This document shows positions 38,801 to 51,212 of a stretch of 64,000 bases of DNA, in pieces. The translations under genes were made by a program, and so were the position numbers. Position 1 is the stretch's first letter, and the number at the start of each line of letters is the position of its first letter. The DNA is from Xiphias gladius (taxonomy: Eukaryota > Chordata > Actinopteri > Istiophoriformes > Xiphiidae): positions 8,115,001-8,179,000 of the forward strand of contig NC_053406.1 in assembly GCF_016859285.1 (NCBI RefSeq), read 5' to 3'. The notes below the pieces were generated by a model. The model searched no databases. It was not told the origin of the DNA and was given only the letters and a program-made list of their open reading frames with translations.

Positions 38801-41800
38801 TTCTGGGCTCGAACCCCGGTTCGACCAGGGGCCTTTCTGTCTGGAGTTTGCATGTTCTCCCCCTGCCTGCGTGGTACTCCAACCATAGTCCAAAGACATG
38901 CAGGTCAGGTTAACTGGTGACTCTAAATTACCCATAGGTGTGAATGTGAGCGTGACTGGGTGTTTGTCTCTCAGTGTTAGCCATCTGATAGCCTGGCGAC
39001 CTGTCCAATCTGTCACGCCCAATATCAGCTGGGATTGGCTCCATCCTCCCTCCTCTTCTTGTCGCTGAATGTAGTGTCATGTCCCTGCCTCAGGTTGAAT
39101 GATGCCCCAGTTAGAGGCTATGAGGAGGACGTGGGGAACAAGACCACCATGAGGTTCTTCTACCCTGAATCAGCTTCCTACAACCCTGGACAGCACAACG
39201 AACCTGGCACGCTCATGGTCTTGGTGCCTTTCAAACAGCAAGATCTGCGGTGGCTCAAAGAAATCCTCTATAATGAGAAGAGGGTACAGGATATGTGTGA
39301 GAATGCACTCTCTCTCACACAAACACACACACATGCTTACCATATCACTCTGTCTCACTTTCTTTCTTTCACTCACATAAACACACTCCTTTTAGCTTCT
39401 TTTCCAGCACTTGCCAGCCATCCATATCAGGAAAAAATACTTAAAGTTTCGACTTCAGTGATGCCAGAGCCCTTTAGAGTTAAATGTAGTTTCCATCACA
39501 GACATTCTTCATTCTGTTGCTCCAGGCACCTCCGGACTCCTGCTGCTAATAGTTGCAGGGTCATTACCCGCTAATTTGCACATCGATTTAGTTGCCTCAA
39601 GACACGAGGGAGTCATAGGTTCAATTGCATCTCTGTTTGTGTAAATTAAGTCAGTGTGCCAACCAAAAAATAGCAAAAACATCCTGCCTCTTATCTTGCT
39701 CTATTGTTTATGCGCATTCCAGGTCAGGAAAGGCTTTTGGAAGCCTCCTCCCCAAATCTGGTTGGGTGATGTCAGTAAAATCAGAGTGCTGGACCCCCAC
39801 TTTCTGCACCAGACTGCAGACAGACTGCTCCGGATCCCATTGCACCCCAATAGTAAAGAGGTGAGAGATTGCTTCCATGTCACTGTTTTAGGAATCATGA
39901 GGGCTACAGGCTAATTGCAGAAGTTCTGGTTCCGGTCCAAACCAATTTATTTTCCTCTCCTTGATCAAGCCAATCAAATCTTTATCTCAATCAGTCTCAA
40001 ATGGATGATCTATAAATGTGGTGGTGATGCTTCTTCTCTGTTGCAGCTCATTAACTATTTCTGGCATCAACAACAGCAATTTTCCCACTAGAACGTTCTC
40101 TCGTTTGTTCCCTTTCTCACACATCTCCCTTTTTTCTCCCTTTGCCCTTTACTGCTTCCCACATGAATGTTAACAAGGCTGGATGGAGCATCCACTGATT
40201 AGCCACAGCTCCTCGTGATACCATATGTCTTGAGCCCTCTGATAAACAGTTTACTGGAAGAGGTATTTCTCTTGAAATGTAGCTGGGTCAATAGCGATTT
40301 TGTGGATCCAATTACTGCAGAACATGATGAAGATTAGCTTCTGCTTGGCATTCTTGCGTCTCATTACAAGATAAGCTCTTTGTGTCTTCTAAGCTGCATA
40401 GTGAATCCCTGGGAAATAATTGGCTTTTGAAGGAAAGCCAAAATATTGTATAAATTTCAACCAGACACTCTGTTTTTGGAATAAGGAAAGTTCCTAGTGT
40501 TCCTTCTCCGCAAAGCTCACTTTTTTACACGATTTCAAGGTTTAGTTGATCTTCATCAAGCATGTTTTGTGACTTTTGGCTCAATGAAATGAAAATGAAA
40601 GTAAAGGATTAAGTAAAGCAAAGACCTCATTAAAACACAAAAAACCATAAATGGAAACATAACTGTAAACTAACACACAAAACTTAATTGAAGAACAGTG
40701 ACTGTTCAATAAGAAAACATGACACGTGACATGTCCTGCAGTGTAACATTGATGTGTTTTTGTTTCACAAATTGGACTTCAACAACCTCCCTCTTTGGCT
40801 GAGGCTTTTGGATTTTGAAACAACCTGGGATTTGACTTAGGCCATTACTCATGTAGAATGAAGTTTTTATTGGCTCATTGCATCCCATCTGCCAAGTGGG
40901 GCTTGTTGTGTGTTTGGTGGGGATAGTCTCTGACGTGGGCCCGGGCCAAGTTTTGTTTTGGTTCTGCTTTTTCCTCTCTCATGAGAGTGATGGGGGTGTT
41001 ACCCTTTTGGACTGTAGTACAAACACGACTGGCTGGTGTGTTAGAAGAGTGAGCAGTGGGAAGGCAGTGATCCTACAGGCGATCAGTGGGCTTACCCGAC
41101 AGGAGCTCCGCACCATCTGCACAGACTGTATGGAAATGGTCAGGGGGAGATGAAGGTGGGCAGGAGGTGGAGAAAGATGCAGGGATGAAGTGTTGGGAGG
41201 ACTGGGGTGTACAGGCAATTAAATTTTTTCTTGCTTTAACAGTATTAAGACATCTGAAACTGCATTAGCTTTATTCAGGGCTGTAAATATATATATTTCT
41301 TTCTTGAACAATAGTTCTTTTAATACACAATGAAACCTACTGTAGATTTCCCTCACCATCCTCATTCTGTCTCATTGTCAGTCTTATTCTGTCTCTGTCC
41401 TCTTTTCTATCCTCTGGTATTCCTCATCCACCAAATAGCAGCAGGAGCCCTGACTGTAGCAGATCTCCACTGCACATACCACACCCTCCCTTAGCAAAGG
41501 GTCCTGCCAGATAGATAAGGACACCCTCAACACGCACACATTTACGGCACAGACTTTCCCTTTCCTTCCCCTCTTTGTTTGCAACCAACATTGCAGGCTC
41601 ACATGTACACACACATAATACTCTTACGTTCACACTCGCCTCCTCAAACACAGGCATGTGTTGGGCTCTTGTAGGTCTGGCTTGCAGTGGTGACAGCATG
41701 CAGCCAGCCCCTGCCCCCCCTCTCACCAAGGCTCCATGGGCCTGCGTCCAAACTATGCGCCGGGCTGCTGCAGAGCTGTGAAGTTCGCCTGTGTGCTGGC

Positions 41801-42942
41801 GACCACATGAGGCTAATACACACAGAATGTCAGCTGTGTCCCATTGCAGGGGGCCCATCAGTTTCTGACTTAAAGAAAAAAGACAGTCATGCAATAGCAA
41901 ATCAAATTGATCTGTTTGAATGTTTTAGAGAGGGAAGAAGGAGAGTACAGGAAAGGGCTGTGTTTCAGGTACTTATCAAGGCTATCGTAGTCAGACCAAA
42001 TTATTTATAACTGCAGTATATGGTAAATGGACTGCACTTATATAGTGCCTTTCTAGTCTTATTGACCACTCAAAGCACTTTACACTACTGCCACATTCAC
42101 CCATTCATACACAGCGCTCTTTTCTATACATACTGCGCTTTCTACACACACACTAACACACTGATGATACATTCATTTGGGGTTCAGTAACTTGCCCAAG
42201 GACACGTCGACATGTGGACTGGGGGAGCCGGGGATTGAACCACCGACCTTCCGGTGGACGACCCACTCTACCTCCTGAGCCACAGCCGCCCCCTCTGTTA
42301 AGGTTATTTTAGCCATGAGTACAGGTTATGCCCGCAACACACACACACACACACAAATAAACACAAACTTCCTCTGGAAGCCAGAGAACGGGCGAGCCTA
42401 TTTTCTATCCATGTGAGAGCTGTTGCTGTAGAGCTACTCTATATGCAAATACCACACTAACCACAATGTGCACATAGGCCCACTCACACACATACAAAGT
42501 ATATATTTATGGTTCTCACAGGTCTGAAATTATGGACCTGATTTGAAAATGGAGCTGTGGGAAACCTATCCAAACCTGATGTGCATAAATTAATTTTTAA
42601 AAATGAAAGACCCAATCTTAGGGGAACCTGAGCACAAAGATAATTAGACCCGATCCAAAATGCAGTCGACCAAGAAGGAGAGAGAACACTAACACCGGTA
42701 ACAGCACAATGCGTTATCCATTAATGTGATCAATTAACAAGTAGCTGCAGAGCAGCAATGTATTATAATAATAATAATGATGATGATGTCCTAAGAATGT
42801 AAAATCACTCAAATAATTTGTTTATATGCTTCAAAAAAAAACTTTACATAAATAACTGAAAGTTTTATTTCCACCTCCAGCACCAACAATAAAACATGAT
42901 GATCGCAGGCATGACATGAGTTCAGCCCTAATTTTCATTCAG

Positions 42943-43031
<89 letters not shown>

Positions 43032-46000
43032 TACATACACACATATATATATATGTTAAAAAAATCAATAAGATACCATTAAAATATTAAGAATTTATAT
43101 ACATAATTTTATCTAAGGCTTACTTCTCACCAGTGATAAACTGGAGAGTAGAAATTTATTTGCAAACAGAGCTGTAGCAGAGGAAACTTGATTATAACAT
43201 GGAAAGCTGTAGAGGACATAGATATGAAAAGGCTGTTGGGAAAGTGTACAGTATTTTGGAAAGGGATGGAAAGATAAAATTTCTTCCATCTCCAGGTCAT
43301 GTGGAAGTGATTCTCCTTCTTGCCTCTGTGAGTATTGATAATCATTGACAGTCATATGGAAAGTAGCAAACACCACCGGCAGGACTCTGTGCACAGTAAG
43401 AGCCTGCCAGGGACAACACAGCAAACATGTCCCAACTCATTAAATCTCACATTAGTCTTGTTTCTTGTTTTTCCTAAAAAAAAAAGGCAAAAAGATGTCA
43501 GTGGAGTCAGGTAATGTCCCTTTATTTTTTCTGCTCTCCAGAAAGACAGGGCACAAGTGACAAGCCAGAAGAATGCAAAAAGATGTATTTTAGCACTTTT
43601 AGGATAAAGATTTATCTTTGGTAGGGCTATTCAGGATATGGGCATTTTCTCTTCAAAAGAAAATAAGCCATTTGACACAGAGACAGGGACGTCCACCAGG
43701 ATGCTCTGTGATATGTAAATTACAACCCCTTTTAGGCTTTAAGTTAGCAGAAGGTGTAATGTCATCATAGGTAGAGTTTATAACAAACTTGAGCCTTGGC
43801 ATTCTGTCATCTTATGCAATAGCTCTTATCCTGACCAAGCCCTTTGGAACATAGTACTGTACCTATCAAGCTGCGCATGAGTTACATTCAACTAATAATG
43901 CCAAAAATAATAATCTCCCCTTTTGGATTTAGGCATGCTAATTATTTTATCAAAATTTAATTTACCTGACACACCCCTAAGTCATCACTGGTGCATGTAG
44001 CTGCTTTTTTAGAACATAGAGAATTGAATAGAGAGCATCTGTGTGTATGAATGAGGAAAAAAATCACAACCCAGAGTGACAAGTGCCTTAAAACCAATTC
44101 TATTGCTTATAGGCAGCCAAAAAGAGATTTAATTTCTTCTTCTACACTCAATTTATTTGGTTTGGTACATATTCTGACGGCAGCTTTTAGAAACAATTAT
44201 GTCTGAAAAATTGTAGGAAGGCCTGTTAAAAGCGAATTCAAGTAATCCAGATGATATTCAGTATTTCTGGGTTTTTTTATGCTGTAATTAGATCATTGAC
44301 AGTTGAGAGATGACAGGAAACAAGGGGGGTCATGCATCATAGTTCCATGGCTGGATTTGAACCAGGGATGCTGCAGCTCATGGTTGGCACCTTAAAACCC
44401 CCTAGACCGAGGGAATGATTTGTTAGATTAAACATACCTTACACTATATTTGCTATGGATAGAACCTAATAGCAGCCAAATAGCAGCACCCAAACACAAA
44501 AAAAGTAATGTCACTGAATAGAATATCCCAAGAATAAAACTGTCTATACCTTTAAGACTCATGTTTTTAACCTTTCACTAAGGAGAGGGTAGTTGATGGC
44601 ATCAAATACGGCAGTAAGGTGTTTTTTGTTTTTTTTACTGGCATTCAAAATCTTATCTCATATCTTTGATATGCACTTCGGACAGAGGAGTGTCAGTGAG
44701 CATTTTGCTTCTGTATCAAGAACGCTTTTAAATTTTTCAAAAATAGAACATGAACACTATATATTTAAGCTGATGGTGAACCAATTACTCAAGTATTTTG
44801 ACCAAAAACATCAAATGACAAATTGGCCTGAGGATCTTGCTTGTTACTGGCACCAAAGGGTGCTTTTCTTCATCAGAGGCTGTACTCAAGTAGTGAGTAA
44901 GCTGCTGCAAAACACCCAGTGAGCAGGATGAGACTTGCTTATGTGCAGTAACTCTTCTGACGCAGGTAGTATCTGCACAGGATGTTGTGGTTCTTCTGTT
45001 TTTCCCAGAAGTTCACATAAAAAAAGGTTTTTTGGTACATAGCATTTGTTTGGAAGATGCTTATGATAAGTGCATTCAAACTGTTTGGGAAAAAGAAGTA
45101 TATGTCATCAAGAACTGTAGACACAACACAAAGTAATGCTGAAATTAGACATGAGAGGCACAGGGAGAGGCTCGTTTTGATGACCTGCACGTAAAGGTCT
45201 TGGGCAGTAGTGTCTGCTGGGCTCTATTACCATCTAGTGGTGAAATGAGAGGCTACAGTTCAGTTGTTCGAAGAGACTGTAAAACACTCAACTCCAGCCT
45301 TCACTAAACCGCAGATGCACAATTTGGCTTTTTTTTTTTTTTTTTTAATTAGATTAGTGCTCATTTTATAAGTTCTTTTAGAGGTCTAGCAAATTCATGT
45401 TGAGTGCATGTACATTTTAACACCCCTTTAACACCACACCATGCGCGGGGCAAACATTTTAATACAAGAGATGCTTAATTCAGCTGAGCTTTTCTAAAGT
45501 TAGTTTAATGTGTTTAAACCCTATGAGCGGATTTTTTTTATGTGATTCTGACGGCATAAAGTTTTGTTAGAAGAAATATGACAAATTGCCAGTGAAATTC
45601 GGTGCAGTCTGTGTGATACTGTCAGTCCATTATTTTGGGGTATTGGTTGTCTGCCAGGGTGTGTTTTTTGATGCTGCCACTAGAATGCCAGAAATTTTCA
45701 AATGATACACATACAGTCTTTAAGGAGTTTTTCAGGAGACCAAGAATGATTGCAGTGGGCTGTCATTAAGTTTTGTTTGTTGCAGAACCCAGTTCATCCT
45801 ACCACAGGTATCCTTGCTGTGTTTGTCGCTCTCAACTACTGTGATGTGGTCCACATTGCTGGTTTTGGATACCCTAACTCAAGGAGCCAAAAGCAACCCA
45901 TCCATTACTATGGATACGACACCATGAGGTCTATGAAGGTGGGTAGCAGTCATATACCGTCTGTGGTAATACACATGCTTTCAATTCTTTAAAAATTCAA

Positions 46001-46214
46001 GATTCAACATTCAAAAAACTTTATTGTCTATCACATAGTGGTAGTAAAATTGTCTTAGGTTAGGGGCCCACAAACACCATAAAAAAACCAAACATACTAA
46101 TGCTCCTTTTTCTCTCTGTTGCAGAATTCTTACCATGACCTCAATCATGAAGCTGAAGCCTTAAAAAGACTGGAGGATTCAGGTGCTATTTTGTACCTGC
46201 ACCCACATTTATAA
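30789..46214 (+). CDS. st3gal4: ST3 beta-galactoside alpha-2,3-sialyltransferase 4
   Basis: A Golgi type II membrane enzyme (GT29) moving sialic acid from CMP-Neu5Ac to terminal galactose of glycoproteins and glycolipids. Ten coding exons: 30789-30810, 32127-32208, 32534-32623, 33950-34047, 34571-34634, 35829-35924, 39094-39283, 39723-39860, 45786-45938, 46125-46214. All GT-AG, phases consistent, 340 aa plus TAA (human 333). Short N-terminal tail MSQKATK, signal anchor about residues 9-27 (WCLRLLPLLLFFVSFVTYY), then the stem. Sequons include N44-S-S, N65-I-S and N136-S-S. Sialylmotif L runs about 122-168 (CRTCVVIGNG...YDVVIRLNDAPV), motif S about 264-288 (HPTTGILAV...VHIAGFG), motif III is HYYG (300-303), and motif VS is H315-x4-E320. 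KRVRKGFWKPPPQIW and AGFGYP point to ST3GAL4 rather than ST3GAL3 or ST3GAL6. Confidence 0.95.
30811..32126 (+). other. st3gal4: ST3GAL4 intron 3
   Basis: Holds the second copy of the 14965-type teleost repeat (31104-31270) and an 18-base T run near 31636. No other feature recognised. Confidence 0.4.
31104..31270 (+). repeat. Teleost interspersed repeat, copy 2
   Basis: gccaggctagctgcttccct, gtgctaagctaagcta, gacacgagtgtggaatcaat and ttcttaattaactctc follow the same order as copy 1 at 14965-15133, with more divergence at the 3' side. Confidence 0.55.
32624..35828 (+). other. st3gal4: ST3GAL4 introns 5-7 (exons 33950-34047 and 34571-34634 lie inside)
   Basis: Between the small coding exons the intronic sequence is AT-rich with T runs (32645-32662, 35099-35108). 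No further gene or clear transposon is recognised until the (TG)n at 35752. Confidence 0.35.
35752..35818. repeat. (TG)n microsatellite just upstream of an ST3GAL4 exon
   Basis: About 33 uninterrupted TG units ending 10 bases before the exon that starts at 35829 (tctctccacag acceptor). Confidence 0.95.
37677..37708. repeat. (GAGT)n microsatellite
   Basis: Eight consecutive tetranucleotide units, gagtgagtgagt and so on. Confidence 0.9.
37830..38455. mobile_element. Interspersed repeat with cagtgttgccaac head
   Basis: Begins cagtgttgccaacatagcgc and contains ctagtgacaaatctagcgac, acattcagcgacatttggtg and ctactttccattggagc, the vocabulary of a common fish non-autonomous DNA element. Right end approximate; no ORF. 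Confidence 0.5.
38785..39047 (+). repeat. Teleost SINE-like repeat adjacent to an ST3GAL4 exon
   Basis: gctcgaaccccggttcgacc, gtctggagtttgcatgttct, ccaaagacatgcaggtcagg, aattacccataggtgtgaat and gctgggattggctccatcc are the ordered words of one of the most frequent teleost interspersed repeats. It ends 46 bases before the exon at 39094. Confidence 0.75.
42021..42293 (-). mobile_element. tRNA-derived SINE, copy 2 (reverse orientation)
   Basis: Reads on the minus strand from ggggcggctgtggctcagga through a B-box-like ggttcaatccccggctccc to gcgctat-type tail words and ataagtgcagtccatttacc. Same family as 29634-29940; opposite strand. Confidence 0.8.
42944..43028. repeat. (TG)n(TA)n compound microsatellite
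   Basis: About 25 TG units followed by about 17 TA units, then further ATAT runs to 43055. Confidence 0.95.
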
Positions 46215-49200
46215 AATGCACATGTTTCTCGTTTGATTAAATGTAAAAAAAAAAAAAAGGGTTGAACACCAAATTGTATCTGAATTTGGTTCGGGTTGCC
46301 TTCTTAATGTGCCTTCTACAGTGGGATAGAAGACATGGTGCATTGATTTATCATTTTTGAATTAGTTTTCAAGAACATTTACCTCCCTGACACCTTATAT
46401 TCTGTAGAACTCAAAAACATGAAAGGGATTTAACTGCTTTTAAAATGTGTTTCCTTTGATTTATCAAGTGGAATAATTTTTTGCACCATGGCTCAGCTTT
46501 TCGCCTAAACTTTGAAGTTTTTTTGAGTTTTGTGGGTAAACCTTTATTTGAATCGCAACTTTAAAAGTTAATTCGCAAGACACTTGCTATTCATGGGGTG
46601 ACCCAGTTGCCTGTTTGTGATAATCCAGTTCTAGCAAACAAATTGTGTCTGATTACGTCGGATCTTGGATAATTCCCCTGCTTTGATGTTTTTAGGGCCA
46701 TGTGATGGTACGGACTTACAGTATAAACAGCAACATCGTAGGAATCAAGCGTTTACAGCTCAGATGGGGGTTCTTTTGTCCAGAAATTTCATGCTTATCA
46801 GAGAGCTTTAAAACTAATCAGTACGGATGATTCCTTATACCCTTCATTCATTTTTAATTTTATCAAGTGAGATATATTCTTCCCTCTGAACTCTGAACTG
46901 CAATCTATTTTACAGTTTAAAAAAAAAAGGTTTGTTAGAATCCATGCAGATTTGAACTTCACTTTCAATGTACATTTTAGTTCAAGTGAAATGAAAATGA
47001 ACTGATCAAGGCTGATTGACACAGTTAGACGGATTAAATGTGAGTTTAAGATTTTTTCAGACTGGAAATACAATTTGTATTTTTTACAATTATTAGATCA
47101 GATTAAAATTGTTTTTTAATTTATTTAATTTTTTCCAGAAACAAACAACTGGAGATTTTTATTTTTATTTTAAAGGATTAAATAAATTTTTAATTAAAAA
47201 GAAATCAAAAATGAATTTCATTTGATTCTGTTTAACCATCCATACAGTATAACTCATATTGTGTGTCAATTATTTATTATTATTATTATTATTATTTATG
47301 TTCACATGAATTATTGAACAGGCTCTTGAATCTTGCCATATGGGAATCACTGCACTATAATGAGTTGACCTGAGTGAACCTGCAATGAGCTATTGTTTGT
47401 TTGGCATACAGGAATATAACATTACTGTTCACCACTAGATGGCAGAGAGCTTTTATGGCATGTTATACAATAGGTACTCTACTGCACTGCATATGGTGCA
47501 GTCATGCAGAAGCCCATCTTAAAGTGCCTGGGGTAATGGTAACAGCAAAAGCACTAGCACTAGCACATGTGCTAGGGAACACACGTACAGTATGAACATC
47601 TGGAAGACCATGCTAATAACTGAGAATGACTAACATACATTTGCTACTAGCGATGGACCTTAATGATGGTTTCTAGTTTCTGTGCACAGGCCCCTCTGTT
47701 AGTGTTGACATGAATGGAACTGTGCAATTGCATTTATAAACTGAATTTACTCATCTCGTGCTACAACATCAGCTATGAGAGGGTTCATCAACAGATCAGA
47801 GTGACGGTACGCATTTGTTGTTCTTTCAATAATATTTATTACAGTAAATGCTATAATACTACTACAGCAACTACCACTACTTATACTACTAATAACAATA
47901 ATAAGAGCTTACTTATTGTACCACATTCCTGATATTCAGGTAAAATATCAAGTAATTAGTGCAGTGTGGTATCTTTTGAATAGTGATGTAGATGTTCTCC
48001 TTAAGGATCAGACTATAAGAAAGGTATTTTTGTACTATGAGAAAGATGAACTGTGATGGTGTCTGCTTATACACCAGCAGAACTCATGAAGGGATGTTTT
48101 TATTGCCATGTAGCCTGCTAATTCTGCTATGGTACATTTGCTCAGCTGAATGTTCCGTTTTGCCTAAATCTGTGTGTTTTGCCTGCATATTGCTGATATG
48201 GAGGGCAATCCTATTTGCAGCAGGGTAGATACCACAATCATACGCCTACCCTCTTATTCAGTTCACTAGAGTTGTCAATTGTTGGTGCTAACCGATTTGC
48301 TTGCCACTGAAAGCCAATCTGATAGCAAACAAAACGTCCTTTTCAGCCCATTTAAAGCTCAGTTCTGAGAGCCACCCATTACGTGTGGAGGGGATATTGT
48401 CTGTTAGTGTAAAACCATCCTTTTTCAACCCCTGCATATGCATTCAAACATGTTTTTTTTTTTTTTTAAACGCATAAGCACAAGTTTCGTGTTCATTCGC
48501 ATACACATGATTACACACCTACTGTATGTGCACATGTTTCTAGTCAGATGTACAAACACCTTACCTGTGCGATCTCTTCAATATATGTAACTGGTTCTTT
48601 TATTAAATTAGCTGGACTGCTGATAGACGTTTGTTTTCCCAACAACACAAGGGAAATGAGCCCCATCATGTCGATGGGCTGATGTGCTGTGTTCACTTAC
48701 CTTACACAGCATGGGAGTTACATAATTGAACAGGATTTGTGTGAATCTGCAGGCTGTTTATATGACAACTGAAAATCAGGTCAGACTTTTGAGAACAATA
48801 TAGTGTACTATAAGCAAACCTTTGAACCCCCAAGTCCAGAGTGTGCATCAGTGTGCTGCAGAACGAACATATTATGTACTGAACAGTGCTGTTAACCAGC
48901 GCATCTTATGGTAGAGTGAGTGCGTATATTTTTAGCATGGGTAGCTCCTGTGTGAATTAAACCCCTAACCCTGGCACTGATCACACTGTTCTGTACCAAC
49001 TGAGCCCTACAAGCCCATTTATGCATGTTAAAGTGACCAAATGAGCCAATAGCTGCTCTTAACAATAAGATTCATTTGAAATGCATAGCTTTGAACTTTC
49101 AGACAGACCCCCACTAAGCTATGACCCCCGAATGCATTGGTTTAGATCTTACAATGCAGCAATTTCATAGAAAAATCCATGGTCCCTGATGGTTGCTGTG

Positions 49201-51129
49201 CCACTGTGTAAGTGCTGTTTCATGCAGGCAGAAACTCTGACAGTGTGATTGTTATTACAGTATATCTCATTACACCATCTGCTCACTGCTCAGTGCTCTC
49301 AGCCTGCCAGTGCAACATCTTACTTTAAAGCAGCTGTTTTCTTCTTGGAAGTCATGATCCTCTAATAGATCACGAGATAATTTTGCATATACTGCACACT
49401 AACGTGGGAAAGGTATATCTATTACAGGTTTTTATTTAATTTTATAACTGCTTAAAAAAAGAAAATGCAATAAAACAAATAAATGTAAATAATAATAAAG
49501 AAAATAAATAAGGTATCATGCTTATGCTGGTGGGTCATGTACCAAGGGGATCAGGAGCTAGAACAATTTATTCTAAGGTGCACCAAGCCAGACAATCAAC
49601 AGAAACTATTGTTGGTGTTGGTTTTCTCCCTTAAGTCATTAGACTGATGATGTCAGGTACACAGCGATCTAGTGAAGACACCTGAGGCCTCCTTGATTCT
49701 CTGCACTGTAAAAAAGAAAATGAAGACATGGCTCAACGATGTGTCTGTGTAAGGAGCCCATTGGACAGTTTGTGTGGGAAGACGTACTGTAAGTAGCCGG
49801 CTACCTAGAGAGGGGGCATCTGGCTTGGCTCACTGATAACTCCCCCACAGCCCCGGGAGCTGCCGTGAGTCAGGTGCTCCTGCAAACAGAACACTACCAT
49901 GGGAGCTGGGAGGATGAGTGGGAAATAAGAAGAGTGAGGGAGAAAAAAAAAAAAAGATAAGCGGCTTTTCTCCAGGGTGAGTTTTGCTAGTTCTGCTTTT
50001 CCTTCATAAAGCCCCTTTTCCTTAGTCTCGTGTGGGCATTGCCTCCATGTGATGTTGGATTTTCAGTATGATTTCCATCCATTCCCTCCCTACATAGAGG
50101 CTTTAGGCTGAAAAGAAAGTGTGTGATGCACAGTTTTTCTTGAGAAGGACAACTGCAAAAAATGGCAACAGACTGAAAAAAAACAATAAAAAAAAAAACA
50201 GACTAATTCACAGCACTTTATGCTAAGTAGTTCCATGTATCTGTTGCACAAATCAAAAGGTCAGCCAACTCAGCTGATTTAAAGGCTAACACGCCATCAC
50301 TGTTTCTTCACAGGCAGCCAAAAGAACTTTTAATGTTAGCTCAGTATTTGTTTTTGCTGTGAAGTCATTAAAAGTGACACATTATTATTTCAGCATAACT
50401 GGGCTGCTGAAATGTAAATTTGGGTTAGAATGAAGGTTTTATTATCAGGATTTATGACGTTTATGGTCTTTTTTTCGCCTTTAGTTACTTCCTTTATTAA
50501 TGCTGAGTAAAAGTTGAAGATATAGGACCTGTTTTGAGTTCCTCAATGGGCCACAAGTCTGTTACAACAAGTCAAATCTTTCTCCGATCTTTCGAAGAAA
50601 CCTGTAAATCAAAAGATCATTACAGTGGCATGTAATGACATCTCAAAGCTGTTTTAATAGAGTCATTTGAAAGCTCCCTTAATGCATTTTAAAGGACTCT
50701 ATAAAAATGGTTAAATAAAAAACAATATGCTTTTAAATTTGGGAAACAAGAAAACACAGATGTACATACAGTATGCTTGCACCTGAGATGCAAGTTATTC
50801 AAATAATAATCTCATGCCAGCTCTTTCAGAGACGACCAGTAGGGCATATTAAATATGTGTCTACTTTTTTCAAGTGGCCCATAGCAAACCAGAGGGTGGT
50901 AGATAATACGTACGGGCACACAGCCTGAGAACTGACAATGAGTCATTCACAATGGCTACATACTGTAAGTGCACGCTATTTTTTACTGCAAACTCTTCAC
51001 AAGAACCTCCATCACCGATTTGTGCGGTGGTGTGACCAGTTAGGAAAAATAAACCTGTAAGCAGAGCCAGTATTGGTTAGGCATGGCTAGTATCGTAGTT
51101 GGCAAGATATGGATGCACTCTCTAGTAAG

Positions 51130-51212
<83 letters not shown>

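Larger units (their letters stand above)
35925..39093 (+). other. st3gal4: ST3GAL4 intron 8
   Basis: 3.2 kb. Contains a (GAGT)n microsatellite (37677-37708), an interspersed repeat at 37830-38455 and a teleost repeat at 38785-39047 that ends 46 bases before the next exon. No coding sequence seen. Confidence 0.4.
39861..45785 (+). other. st3gal4: ST3GAL4 intron 10 (5.9 kb)
   Basis: The longest intron within the coding part. It contains a reverse-orientation SINE (42021-42293) and a (TG)n(TA)n microsatellite (42944-43028). ORFs in the 41.4-42.0 kb stretch show no family resemblance. Confidence 0.4.

Noticed and set aside
39035..39574. 179-codon + strand frame that spans the ST3GAL4 exon
   Set aside because: Read-through of the real exon 39094-39283 into flanking intron; the donor at 39283/39284 and the downstream exon continue the true protein.
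41424..41900. 158-codon minus-strand frame in ST3GAL4 intron 10, with overlapping + strand frames
   Set aside because: Cys/Gly/Leu-rich translation without domain or family resemblance; GC-rich local composition explains open frames on both strands; no convincing splice context.
44593..44922. 109-codon + strand frame in ST3GAL4 intron 10
   Set aside because: AT-rich, no domain; lies in the middle of an intron with no acceptor/donor pair that would keep the sialyltransferase frame.
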